In this document: positions 1 to 12,056 of the stretch, one piece after another
How the letters are laid out: every line of letters starts with the position of its first letter
Position numbering within the stretch: the first letter of the stretch is position 1
Origin: Cyanobium sp. CACIAM 14
Lineage (GTDB): Bacteria; Cyanobacteriota; Cyanobacteriia; PCC-6307; Cyanobiaceae
Assembly: GCA_000708525.1 (NCBI GenBank)
Contig: JMRP01000002.1
Span: 121,225-185,224, forward strand
Length of the DNA: 64,000 nucleotides
Direction of reading: 5' to 3'
Position numbers and translations under genes: made by a program
The notes under the pieces: generated by a model
Told to the model about the DNA's origin: nothing
What the model saw: the letters and a program-made list of their open reading frames with translations, nothing else
The model's database searches: none

Positions 1-1479
1 TTCGACTCTACCTCCAGCCTCATCCCGGACAATCAGGCGGCTAAGCCCACCAACCTGCGCACCCCGCGTCTGGATCTGGACTGCCTCTATGGCGACGGCC
101 CGGCCTCGCAGCCCTATCTGTATGAGCCCGATGGGGTGAAACTGCTGCCCACCGATCCAGGCGCCACCGATCTGGAGCGCAACCGCCATGGCCGGGCGAT
201 CATCGGCGACAAGCGCAATGACGAAAACTCGATCGTCAGCCAGGTGCAACTGGCTTTTCTCAAATATCACAACGCCGTCGTCGATGAGCTCAAGACGAGC
301 GATCCGGCCAGCTGGAATACACCTCAAGATCTGTTCACCTCGGCCCGCAACGAGGTGCGCTGGACCTATCAGAAACTGATCGTTGAGGATTTTCTGCCGC
401 GCATCATCTGCAAGGACGTTTTGGCAGATCTGCGGGGTTGCAGCCCGGAGGAAAGAAAATGCCGCTATGCGCTGTATACGGAGGACAAGCGAGGCAACCT
501 GCCGCGCGAGTTCGTGGCCGCCGCCTATCGTTTTGGCCACTCGATGGTGCGCACCGGCTATCGGATGAATGGCGGCCTGGGCAATCGCTTTGATATTTTT
601 CCACCGAGCAACGACTTCAAGGAGGCGGCCGGTGACAGGAGCCTGTTGGGCTTTGATCCGGTTCCCGCTTACCAGATGATCGACAACTGGGGCCGCTTTT
701 TCTCCGATCAGCCCCATGGCGATGGCCCTGCCAGCCCTGAGGTACGCACCCGGCCCGATAACGAGACGGACCTGGCTGCGGAGCAGCCAGGTGTGCGGCT
801 GCAGCTGGCCTACAAGATCGATCCCACCATCGTCGATCCCCTGGCCGTGCTGCCGCGGGTTGCGGTTGCCGGCAGTGGCACCACCACGGAGGCGATCCAG
901 CGGATCAGCCCCGAAACCCTTCCCGATGCCGCTGACCCACACCCGCCGGTAACGCCACGGCCATCGCTGGCGTTGCTCAACCTGCTGCGCGGTGACAGCT
1001 ATCGGATCGCCAGTGGCCAGGTGTTTGCCGCCCACCTCAAGCATCTTGGCCATGCCTGCCAGTCCCTGCGTCGTGATCAGTTGGCCGTTCGTCGGAGTAC
1101 GCCTAACGGCTTCAAGTTCTTCCCGATCGACCGGCCCGATGAAACGGGCATGGATCAAGGTCTGGCCCCGCTGGCCGATGACACGCCCCTGTGGTTCTAC
1201 GTGCTCGCCGAAGCTCAGGCGCCCGTGCTGGATGCGCTGGTGCAGAAATATGGTGATGCCGAGATTCCCGAAGACGAGTTGCTCAACGGTCTGGGCACCA
1301 GCACCCAGCTGGGTTGGGTTGGCGGCCGAATCGTCGCCGAGGTGTTCTACGGAATGCTCGATTCCGATCAGGAGTCGTATGTTAACAGCGCCCCCGCTGG
1401 TTGGCAGCCGATCCTGGCTGGCGACGGCCAAGTGATCGTCCGCAACCTGCTCAAGCTGGCCGAGCCCGGAAAGGCCTGA
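1..1479 (+). CDS. Animal-type haem peroxidase, 5'-truncated by window edge
   Basis: The reading frame is open from base 1, so the gene begins upstream and only its C-terminal 492 residues are here. The fragment starts in the family signature TPRLDLDCLYGDGP and contains AAYRFGHSMVR, whose histidine fits the proximal haem ligand of the animal haem (cyclooxygenase/peroxidasin) superfamily. The distal histidine region lies outside the window. Such proteins in bacteria oxidise small substrates with peroxide; the substrate here is unknown. An internal GTG at 136 is open in the same frame but would remove the signature, so I treat it as internal. No partner gene is visible downstream. Confidence 0.85.
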   Translation, partial: FDSTSSLIPDNQAAKPTNLRTPRLDLDCLYGDGPASQPYLYEPDGVKLLPTDPGATDLERNRHGRAIIGDKRNDENSIVSQVQLAFLKYHNAVVDELKTSDPASWNTPQDLFTSARNEVRWTYQKLIVEDFLPRIICKDVLADLRGCSPEERKCRYALYTEDKRGNLPREFVAAAYRFGHSMVRTGYRMNGGLGNRFDIFPPSNDFKEAAGDRSLLGFDPVPAYQMIDNWGRFFSDQPHGDGPASPEVRTRPDNETDLAAEQPGVRLQLAYKIDPTIVDPLAVLPRVAVAGSGTTTEAIQRISPETLPDAADPHPPVTPRPSLALLNLLRGDSYRIASGQVFAAHLKHLGHACQSLRRDQLAVRRSTPNGFKFFPIDRPDETGMDQGLAPLADDTPLWFYVLAEAQAPVLDALVQKYGDAEIPEDELLNGLGTSTQLGWVGGRIVAEVFYGMLDSDQESYVNSAPAGWQPILAGDGQVIVRNLLKLAEPGKA

Positions 1480-1844
1480 ACTCTGCCCTACGCCCGGCTG
1501 CAACCGGGCCCTGGCTGCCAAGTGTCAACAACGTAGGCGGGCGGCGTAATTATGTATGCGGGTAGGAGCCTCCACCTCCCTGTCATGGCAGGGGGATGGG
1601 CCGCCCCGGGTTTGCGGTCGATTGGTCCGAGAACCATATTTATAAAACTTCTACACAGCAGGCTGGCCCGTCTTGGCTATAAAAAACCGTCCACCCATGA
1701 TGAGTGCCTGGAATGGGTTGCTTGTCGATCCTTCGAGCGCTGGCCATCGCCATCCCACAAAGTGGTGAAGGTGAAACCAGTTCATCTTGGCGGCGGGTCT
1801 GGTGTATTGCATTGTTCTGAAGACAGTCAGTTATTGCTGCTGGA
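1480..1844. other. Intergenic stretch with no recognised gene
   Basis: About 365 bases lie between the peroxidase stop and the hicA stop. An open frame on the plus strand starting at 1552 runs antisense through hicA and resembles no family I know. The segment is less GC-rich than the flanking housekeeping DNA, as expected for the start of an acquired island. I see no RNA gene or clear terminator in it. Confidence 0.5.
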
Positions 1845-2033
1845 CTATTCTGGTGTGCTGTCCAGCAGAAGACGGATGATGTGTCGAGCGAGCGGTTCCT
1901 TGATCTCTCGATGCCTGGGGACTGGCTGCGAGACACCAGTGACTGGATTTCTGTACCAATCGTGTTTACCTCCATGGCGCATGAATACGCAACCACCGTT
2001 TTCAATCGTCCTGATAAGATCGACACGCTTCAT
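1845..2033 (-). CDS. hicA: HicA-family mRNA interferase toxin
   Basis: This 62-residue protein begins MKRVDLIRTIENGGCVFMRH and continues GGKHDWYRNP, the HicA double-stranded-RNA-binding fold signature. The histidine of GKH is in the place of the catalytic residue. HicA toxins cleave mRNA and are neutralised by HicB. The start ATG overlaps the stop of the upstream hicB in an ATGA junction, so the two are translationally coupled with antitoxin first. The length is normal for the family. Sequence and context make the call firm; activity is inferred. Confidence 0.85.
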   Translation of the reverse strand: MKRVDLIRTIENGGCVFMRHGGKHDWYRNPVTGVSQPVPRHREIKEPLARHIIRLLLDSTPE

Positions 2034-2221
2034 GGCATGATCAGTTCACCCACTTTGCGAGCTCCCGGGATATGTCCGCCTGAGAGCTCAAGGTAAAGAT
2101 CTTTGAGATGCTCTACCAAGTCAGACAGGGAGTTGCCCTGCGTCCAGTAATCAGGATATTCCTCCAGGTATCCAAGCCATGCATTATCCTCCTGCCAGTG
2201 GACGTACTTGATTGTTTGCAT
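2030..2221 (-). CDS. hicB: HicB-family antitoxin, short form
   Basis: The 63-residue product starts MQTIKYVHWQEDNAWLGYL, followed by EEYPDYWTQGNSLSDLVEHL, the HicB partial RNase-H-like fold. The open frame continues upstream to 2437, but the ATG at 2221 is preceded by a GGAGG ribosome-binding site and begins exactly where the family begins, so I chose it. It lacks the C-terminal DNA-binding domain found in longer HicB proteins; autoregulation would therefore need another mechanism. It is upstream of and overlaps hicA by four bases. Confidence 0.8.
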   Translation of the reverse strand: MQTIKYVHWQEDNAWLGYLEEYPDYWTQGNSLSDLVEHLKDLYLELSGGHIPGARKVGELIMP

Positions 2222-2439
2222 TGGTTGGCCTCCGAAACAGCTTGCAAATGACTTGTCAGGCAAGTTTACTCTGCCCGTCCCAGCTTCGCCCACTAATGGA
2301 TTAAGGAACTGAACGCCCCTGTGCTGCAGAACGCTGCCCCTGAGTGGCAGGCAGGGAGCATGGGGTGGCGAAGCATAGAGTTTATGGTGGCTTGTCCACT
2401 CAAGGTGGGGCTTGTTCGACGATGAAGGCTGAGCCAAGC

Positions 2440-3353
2440 TCAGATATTCGATTCAGGTCCCTCCGATGCCTCTTGGGGCCTATTGCGGGCCAAGGGGCAT
2501 GACGAATGTTTAGGCACGCCCTCTCTTTCCAACAATACATTGTCCTCAATATCAAGAAAGTCAATCAGTGATTCAACCGCTAGCCAGCAATTGGAGTGCA
2601 CTCTATATGTGAGCATTGGAACTTTTCCATTCTTAGCCATGTCGTATATCTTCCATTCAATCGCCCACTCGGCCAAGCAGCTTTCTATAGCGTCCTCGTC
2701 TTTCCAGCTTTCTTCCTTTAAAGGTGCAGGCGGCTTTGGCAAAACTGTGTACAAGCTTCTCGCCCATTCAATTACTCTTATCTGCTTTTGCATTGCCTTC
2801 ATATTGTCTTTTCTTGCTTCGTCGACCGACATCCTTCCCTCAATAGCCAGATTGACATAAGGGGCAAGCTTTACGATTCCATACTCCTGCTCTCTCGCTC
2901 GAAGAGTGAACTCATAGAGCATATCTCTGTCTTCTAGATAAATGGCTTCCTTGAGTTGGTCGAGCGCGTCCTTGTGTTTTTCACGGTGGTCAGTCGTTGA
3001 TCCAAAAGCACCTAAATGGTAATCTCGCTCCAGAAGTGTCGCCATAAATTCGGGATACCGGCCTCCTCGCCGTTGATATTGCAAAAACTCTTTGGCGCTG
3101 TCGGGAGCATGCTTATGGCAAGGCCCGCAGAGCAAAATCGCATTTTCTACAGTGTCATCTCCTCCCATCGACAGAGGATGAATGTGGTGGACTTCGCCAT
3201 CCCCACGGTAAGTGTTAAAAGCTTGGCAAAGCCACCATCTCTTCGGCGGACAACCCTAGGAATCCGGCTATCTCGCTTGCGCCGTCTTTCCTCGGCAAAT
3301 GATCTATCTAGCGGTCTTAGTAAATAATCAAATTCCGAGAAGTTGTCTGGCAT
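2440..3353 (-). pseudogene. HNH endonuclease, frameshifted
   Basis: Two reading frames together form one HNH protein. The N-terminal frame starts at 3353 (MPDNFSEFDYLLRPL) and runs to RRDGGF. The second frame resumes at once with CQAFNTYRGDGEVHHIHPLS and MGGDDTVENAILLCGPCHK, the HNH core with HH and the distal H of the CxxCH segment. The switch falls at 3225-3235 and fits loss of one base in a short T run of the coding strand. The C-terminal part (about 190 residues) matches no family I can name. Base composition is clearly more AT-rich than neighbouring genes, a sign of transfer. It could be a real pseudogene or a sequencing indel. Confidence 0.7.
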
Positions 3354-3480
3354 GGTCGCGATGATCATCAAGCATTAAACAACTCTAGCTTCATTGGTTA
3401 CCCGCCAGCCGACACTGCAGTGACGACAATGCGTCGAACGCTAAATGGGCGGATCCAGCGAAGCGCCCGCCTGAGCCACT

Positions 3481-3503
3481 CTTGCCAGCGCCAGCGTGGC
3501 AAG
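3481..3503. terminator. Hairpin downstream of the integrase remnant
   Basis: A perfect 7-base inverted repeat, CTTGCCA and TGGCAAG, is separated by nine bases. It lies about 95 bases beyond the end of the minus-strand integrase. No T-run follows it, so termination is only a guess; it could equally be a relic of a recombination site. Confidence 0.25.
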
Positions 3504-3598
3504 GTCTGAGTACCACATCCTCAAAAACCAGGGCTTCGCAGGGGCCCGGCGGCAGCCTCCGGAAGCCGTGGCTTCTTATGCGGACCCGTGAACCACTG

Positions 3599-4579
3599 TT
3601 ACAGCTGTTCCAGAAGATCTGCAGGGCTGCTCACGCCCAGCGGGCCGCGATTCAGTACGTGTTTGTAGATCATCGTGGTCTTCACATCACGATGTCCCAA
3701 TCAGTTCCTGGATGGCGCGGATGTCCTCGCCGCGTTCCAGCAGGTGCGTGGCAAACGAGTGGCGAAGTGTGTGAGGGCTGGCTGGCTTGCTGATCCCTGC
3801 CGCGAGTTCCGCACGTCGCACGGCCTTCTGGATCAGGCTCGGGTCCAGGTGATGGCGTCCCTGCTGGCCGCTCGCCGGATCCTTCCACCGGTGGCGTTGG
3901 AGAAACACCCACTGCCATCCCCACTCCACCGGCGCGTTGGGGTACTTGCGCGCCAGCGCCTGGGGGAGGCGCACCCGGCCGTGGCCTTCGGCCAGATCCG
4001 CCCGGTGGATGTGGCGAACCCCCTCCAGATGCCTGAGCCGCTGCTCTCCCACGCGGGCGGGAAGGACTGTGCGGCGATCCTTGCCGCCCTTCCCGTCACG
4101 CACGGTCAGCTCACGCCGGTTGAAGTCCAGATCCTGCACCCGCAGCCGCAGGGCCGCCATGAGCCTCAGGCCGCTTCCGTAGAGCAGCCCGGCCAGCAGC
4201 GCTTCGTCCCCATCGAGGGGGGCCAGCACTTCCCGCACCTACCCGGCGTCAGCACCACCGGCAGGCGCCTGCGCGTCCGCGCCCGCACCACTCCCTCCAG
4301 CGCCAGATCCCGTTCCAGGAGCTCCCGGTGGAGAAACCGCACAGCCGCCATGGCCTGGTTCTGGGTGGAGGCGCTGACGTTCAGATCCACCGCCAGGTGG
4401 CTGAGCCAGGCGTTCACCTCGGCGCTGCCCATCTCCCGTGGCTGGCGCATCCGGTGAAACCGGAGGAACCGCCTGAGCCACTGCTCATAGGTTTTGACCG
4501 TACGACGGGCGTAGTGGCGCACCTGCAGCTCCTCCCGATAGCGCTGGATCAGACCGGGAGAACGGGCTTCGTTGACCAT
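3599..4579 (-). pseudogene. Integron-type tyrosine recombinase (IntI-like), two frameshifts
   Basis: The N-terminal SAM-like domain (from ATG 4579) contains the IntI-style segments PREMGSAEVNAWLSHLAV and SASTQNQAMAAVRFLHREL and runs to LPVVLTPG. The frame then shifts at 4239-4241 (one base lost) into VREVLAPLDGDEALLAGLLY and the catalytic core. The core has the extra integron-integrase patch ALARKYPNAPVEWGWQWVF and the HTLRHSFATHLLERG box. A second shift at about 3697 (one G gained) gives an early stop; the restored frame reads [17 protein letters not shown] and ends at 3599, supplying the nucleophilic tyrosine. All catalytic residues exist but in three frames. A GTG at 4615 is an alternative start. 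No convincing attI or attC was found alongside. Confidence 0.8.
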
Positions 4580-4708
4580 GGTGGCGCCCAGGGGCTGTCT
4601 GAAGAGTTCCACCACCTATTCACCACTGGCCAGCCGCCATGGAGGAGGCAACCCCTCTGTAACTTTGCATCACGCCTGCGCCATGGGCCCGCGGACCTCC
4701 GCCCAAGG

Positions 4709-5908
4709 ATGGAGGCGAGGACCGCGCGAGCTCGGGGGATGGACTGGCACGACGTTCCCGAGGCGGTCTTCGAGCGGATGGTGGCGGTGCGGCGGGATCT
4801 GCATCGCCATCCCGAACTCGCCTTCGAGGAGGAGCGGACCGCCGGGCGCATCATCGACGAGCTCAAAGTCCTGGGGATTCCCTGCACCTACGGCGGCAGA
4901 GGCAGCGGTGTGATCGCCTGCCTGGAAAGGGACCCGGGCGGACCGATCGTCGCCCTGCGCGCCGACATGGACGCCCTGCCGGGGCACGAGAGCACCGAGC
5001 TTCCCTTCGCCTCCACGGTGGAGGGCAGGATGCACGCCTGCGGCCATGACGCCCATGTGGCGATGGTGCTGGGGGCCGCCCATCTGCTGGCCGCCTCGCC
5101 GCCCGACATCGGGGTGCGCTTCCTGTTCCAGCCGGCGGAGGAAAAGGGCGGCGGAGCCCGCACGGTGATCGCCGAGGGCGGCCTGGAAGGCGTCAGCGCC
5201 ATCTTCGCGGCCCATGTGACCCAGCACTACCGGGTGGGCGAGATCATGGTGGCCGAGGGGGTGATCACGGCCCAGTCCGACCGGTTCAGCATCGACGTGC
5301 ACGGGCGGGGAGGCCACGGCGCCCGGCCCCACGAGGCCATCGATGCGGTGGTGATCGCCGGCCTGCTGATCACGGCCCTGCAGACGCTGGTGTCGCGGGA
5401 GGTGGATCCGCTGCACCCCTCGGTGGTGACGATCGGCAGCGTCCATGCCGGAACGGCCCCCAACGTGATCGCCGAGACCGCCCGGCTCGAAGGCAGCATC
5501 CGCACCACCCTGCCCGAGGTGCGTGAGCACCTCCATCAGGGCATCCGCCGCATGGCGCGGGCCTTCGGGGAACTGCACAACGCCCGTCTGGAGGTGCGCA
5601 TCGATCCCGGCTATCCGCCGGTGGTGAACACCCCGCGCGAGTCGCGGCTGGCCTGGCGGGCCGCCGCCGCCGTGGTGGGCGAGGGGGGAATGGTGCGGCA
5701 GGAACACCCCAGCCTGGGAGGAGAGGATTTCTCCTACTACCTGGAGAAGGTCCCCGGTTGCTACCTGCGCCTGGGCGCCCGCGGCGAGGGGCGGGAGTTC
5801 GTCCCCCTGCACAGTCCTGCCTTCGACATCGACGAGGGTGTGCTCCGGGTGGGGGCGGCCTGCTTCGATCAGCTGGTGCGGGACGCCGAGGCCCTCTACC
5901 GTCCATGA
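4709..5908 (+). CDS. M20D-family amidohydrolase
   Basis: The roughly 400-residue protein is a metal-dependent hydrolase of the N-acyl-amino-acid / IAA-amino-acid amidohydrolase family. Metal-site motifs are visible: RRDLHRHPELAFEE near the start, ALRADMDALP, HACGHDAHVAM, FLFQPAEEKGGGA and the C-terminal SLGGEDFSYY. The acyl substrate cannot be told from sequence. The start is ambiguous: ATG 4709 or ATG 4739 (MDWHDVPEAVF) ten codons later. The frame is also open upstream but overlaps the integrase, so earlier starts are unlikely. The stop overlaps the ATG of the next gene (ATGA), implying a two-gene operon. Confidence 0.9.
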   Translation: MEARTARARGMDWHDVPEAVFERMVAVRRDLHRHPELAFEEERTAGRIIDELKVLGIPCTYGGRGSGVIACLERDPGGPIVALRADMDALPGHESTELPFASTVEGRMHACGHDAHVAMVLGAAHLLAASPPDIGVRFLFQPAEEKGGGARTVIAEGGLEGVSAIFAAHVTQHYRVGEIMVAEGVITAQSDRFSIDVHGRGGHGARPHEAIDAVVIAGLLITALQTLVSREVDPLHPSVVTIGSVHAGTAPNVIAETARLEGSIRTTLPEVREHLHQGIRRMARAFGELHNARLEVRIDPGYPPVVNTPRESRLAWRAAAAVVGEGGMVRQEHPSLGGEDFSYYLEKVPGCYLRLGARGEGREFVPLHSPAFDIDEGVLRVGAACFDQLVRDAEALYRP

Positions 5909-7020
5909 TCCCGTTCCATCCCTCTCCTGCCTTCACGGTGGGCCTGGAGATGGAGTTCCAGCTGGTGGATGCCGGCAGTCAGGACCTGGTGGACGGGATC
6001 CTGCCCCTGTTGAAGGAATGCGCCGATCAGCCGTCGATCAAGCCGGAGTTCATTCAGAACACCGTCGAGGTCGTCTCTCCGCCGGCCCGCACCCTCTCGG
6101 AACTGGAAGGGGCGATGCAGGAACGGATCCGGCGGCTGATCCACGGCTGCGACCGCCTCGGCATGGCCGTATGCGGCAGCGGCACCCATCCCTTCGGCCA
6201 CAGGCCGGCCCTGGTCTCGCCCGGTGCCCGCTACGGCGACCAGACCAGGGCGGCCGGCTGGCTGAGCCGCCACCAGGTCACCTTCGCGGCCCATGTTCAT
6301 CTCGGCCTGGCCGACGGCGAGGAAGCGGTGCGTCTGATGCGGGAACTCAAGCCCTACCTGCCCCTGCTGATCGCCCTTTCGGCCTCCTCCCCCTTCTGGC
6401 ACGGGGACGACACCCGCTTCGCGGCCTTCCGGCAGAGGGTCCTGGCCGCCTCCCGCTCCTACGGGCCGCCCCCCGATTTTCCCGACTGGGCCGCATTCGA
6501 ACACTTCTTCGCCACCATGCGCCGGGCCGGCATGCTCGGCGCGATCCGTGACATCCACTGGGATCTGCGGCCCCGGGCCGACCTCGGCACCATCGAGGTG
6601 CGGGTGATGGACGCCCAGCCCACCCTGGCGGACACCCTCGCCTTCGCCGCCTTGCTGCGGGCGCTGATCCGCTTTCTGCAGCACACCCGGCCTCCGGCGG
6701 ACCAGGACCGTCGCCTCCGTCCGCTGTTCTGGTGGTATCTGAAGGAGAACTGCTTCTGGGCCTCCCGGCACGGCATCGACGCCCAGCAGATCGTCGATGA
6801 GCGGGGCGCCGTGCTGCCCCTGCGCCAGCTGGCCATCACCACCCTGGCCAGCGTCGAGGCATTCGCCGCGGAGGATGAGCGGCCGGCCCTGCACCGGCTG
6901 CGGCGCAGCCTGGAGAGGGGGCTGCCCTACCAGCGTCAGCGCAGGTTGTTGCACCGCACGGGCTCGCTGCGCGGCGTGGTGCGGGATCTCTGCGGGGAGC
7001 TGCGGGCCGAGTGCTGCTGA
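5905..7020 (+). CDS. YbdK/GCS2-type carboxylate-amine ligase (glutamate-cysteine ligase-like)
   Basis: The 371-residue product begins MIPFHPSPAFTVGLEMEFQL, the glutamate-binding EMEF start of the GCS2 family. It continues with KPEFIQNTVEVVSPP, GSGTHPF and TFAAHVHLGL, and with LGTIEVRVMDAQPT. This family forms gamma-glutamyl-cysteine-like amide bonds in the first step toward glutathione; cyanobacterial gshA homologues belong to it, but the YbdK branch also has members of unknown substrate. It starts inside the stop codon of the amidohydrolase gene, so the two are coupled. No close downstream gene follows. Confidence 0.85.
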   Translation: MIPFHPSPAFTVGLEMEFQLVDAGSQDLVDGILPLLKECADQPSIKPEFIQNTVEVVSPPARTLSELEGAMQERIRRLIHGCDRLGMAVCGSGTHPFGHRPALVSPGARYGDQTRAAGWLSRHQVTFAAHVHLGLADGEEAVRLMRELKPYLPLLIALSASSPFWHGDDTRFAAFRQRVLAASRSYGPPPDFPDWAAFEHFFATMRRAGMLGAIRDIHWDLRPRADLGTIEVRVMDAQPTLADTLAFAALLRALIRFLQHTRPPADQDRRLRPLFWWYLKENCFWASRHGIDAQQIVDERGAVLPLRQLAITTLASVEAFAAEDERPALHRLRRSLERGLPYQRQRRLLHRTGSLRGVVRDLCGELRAECC

Positions 7021-7258
7021 GGCGGGCGCCGGGATGGAAGGGCGGCAGGGTGGGCTTTGTGGCCGGCCATGAGAGGCGATTCTGGGCAAGGCGCGGCAAG
7101 CTGGCTTTCGACGAGGAATCGCGGTCACCAGCTCTCAGTGGGCATGAGCCGATCGCCCCAGCGTTGAGGACCCTTCCCGGATCCTGAGGCTTCTCTGCTC
7201 CTTGCAACTGGAGAACCCGGGATCCACCATGACCAGGGGCAACAGCCCGTGCAGCAGA

Positions 7259-7696
7259 TCAGCTCAAGGCCCTGCGTGCCCAACTCAGCACTCGCTCGGC
7301 TCCCTCCAGTGCGGCCGCCCCATCTTCCTGGTCGAACACATCCACTGGAGCCTCATCCCCGAGCGCGTCCGGATAGCGGGTTGGGGCGTGGAGCTTGTGG
7401 AGCAGCCGGGCTTCCCGCTGCCAAGGCTCATGGTCCCGCTGACCGAGTTCCCTCAGAAGTGCCGTCAGCGAATGGCTGGGCAGATCACGGTCTTTGGCAG
7501 CAAGCAGGGCCTTGAGTGCTTTTCACCGACCTGCCGCGTGCCCAGCTGCCGAACAGCCACAACCCTTCCGGGTGGAGTTCCTGCACGAGCCGGGCCAGGA
7601 CCGGCGCCAGATCAGGTTGCAGGGGCTCAGGGATGCGTCGATCAGCGACACCGCCGGGGTGCCGCCGGCGCTGTCGATGGGGATGGTTGGGCGCAT
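7259..7696 (-). pseudogene. Relic of an MNT-HEPN pair: MNT start joined to HEPN end
   Basis: On the minus strand a frame reading IPEPLQPDLAPVLARLVQEL then GLWLFGSWARGR carries the nucleotidyltransferase GSxARG signature, but the acidic metal-binding residues that should follow are absent. Immediately after, a different frame reads KALKALLAAKDRDLPSHSL, then ARLLHKLHAPTRYPDALGD and AERVLSWARRALS before a stop at 7259. That is the C-terminal half of a HEPN-domain protein. The simplest reading is an internal deletion that removed the end of the antitoxin MNT gene and the start of the HEPN toxin gene. No functional product is expected. The upstream limit (ATG 7696, another frame) is approximate. 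Confidence 0.65.
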
Positions 7697-7744
7697 GTCC
7701 AGGTCTCCAGGCCTCGATCATCGCCGTGATGGACACGAAGGCAG

Positions 7745-7770
7745 AAAAAAGCGCCCCCGCAGGGGCGCTT
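7745..7770 (-). terminator. Rho-independent terminator of groEL
   Basis: Read on the minus strand, a GC-rich stem (AAGCGCCCC with GGGGCGCTT) closes a short loop and is followed by a run of six T. It sits about 45 bases beyond the groEL stop codon, in the right orientation. Confidence 0.85.
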
Positions 7771-7815
7771 GGTGCCGGTCGCGAAGGGATGTTCCGACGC
7801 TGATCGCGGCGACGA

Positions 7816-11598
<3,783 letters not shown>

Positions 11599-11614
11599 TC
11601 CGGGAACCGACCCC

Positions 11615-12022
11615 ATGACCCTCACCCTGCGCGTCCTCGCCCCCGATCAGAGCGTCTTCGACGGCCCCGCCGACGAGGTCATCCTTCCCGGTACCACCGG
11701 CCAGCTCGGCATCCTCACCGGGCATGTCTCCATGCTCACCGCCCTCGACAGCGGTGTGCTCAGGGTGCGTGAGGGCTCCAGCTGGCAGTCGATCGCCCTC
11801 ACCGGCGGCTTCGCCGAGGTGGTAGCCAACGAGGTCACCGTCCTGGTGAACGCCGCCGAACTGGGCAGCACCATCGACCCCGCCGCCGCCCGGAGCGAGT
11901 TCGAGGCGGCCCAGCAGGCGGCGAGTGCCCTGGAAGGGGCCGAGCCCAGTGCGGAAAAGCTGAAGGCCCAGCAGGCCCTGGCCCGCGCCCGCGCCCGTCT
12001 GCAGGCCAGCAAGGGCGCCTGA
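11615..12022 (+). CDS. atpC: ATP synthase F1 subunit epsilon
   Basis: A 135-residue protein with the N-terminal beta-sandwich (MTLTLRVLAPDQSVFDGPAD, then ILPGTTGQLGILTGH) and a C-terminal alanine-rich helical hairpin (EKLKAQQALARARARLQAS). It belongs to the central stalk of F1 and can inhibit ATP hydrolysis. It lies 16 bases after atpD, so the two are cotranscribed. Confidence 0.97.
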   Translation: MTLTLRVLAPDQSVFDGPADEVILPGTTGQLGILTGHVSMLTALDSGVLRVREGSSWQSIALTGGFAEVVANEVTVLVNAAELGSTIDPAAARSEFEAAQQAASALEGAEPSAEKLKAQQALARARARLQASKGA

Positions 12023-12056
12023 GCATTCCCCCAGCGGCCTCGAGGCCGACGGCACC

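Noticed and set aside
1552..2040. 162-codon plus-strand open frame
   Set aside because: It is antisense to hicA, which has a clear family match, and its product resembles nothing known.
3354..3600. attC-like site next to the integrase remnant
   Set aside because: Hairpins occur, but I could not find paired core sites of the RYYYAAC/GTTRRRY type, so no attC is claimed.
12035..12048. CGGCCTCGAGGCCG palindrome between atpC and the next gene
   Set aside because: Perfect but short; in DNA this GC-rich it may be chance, and no T-run follows to make it a terminator.
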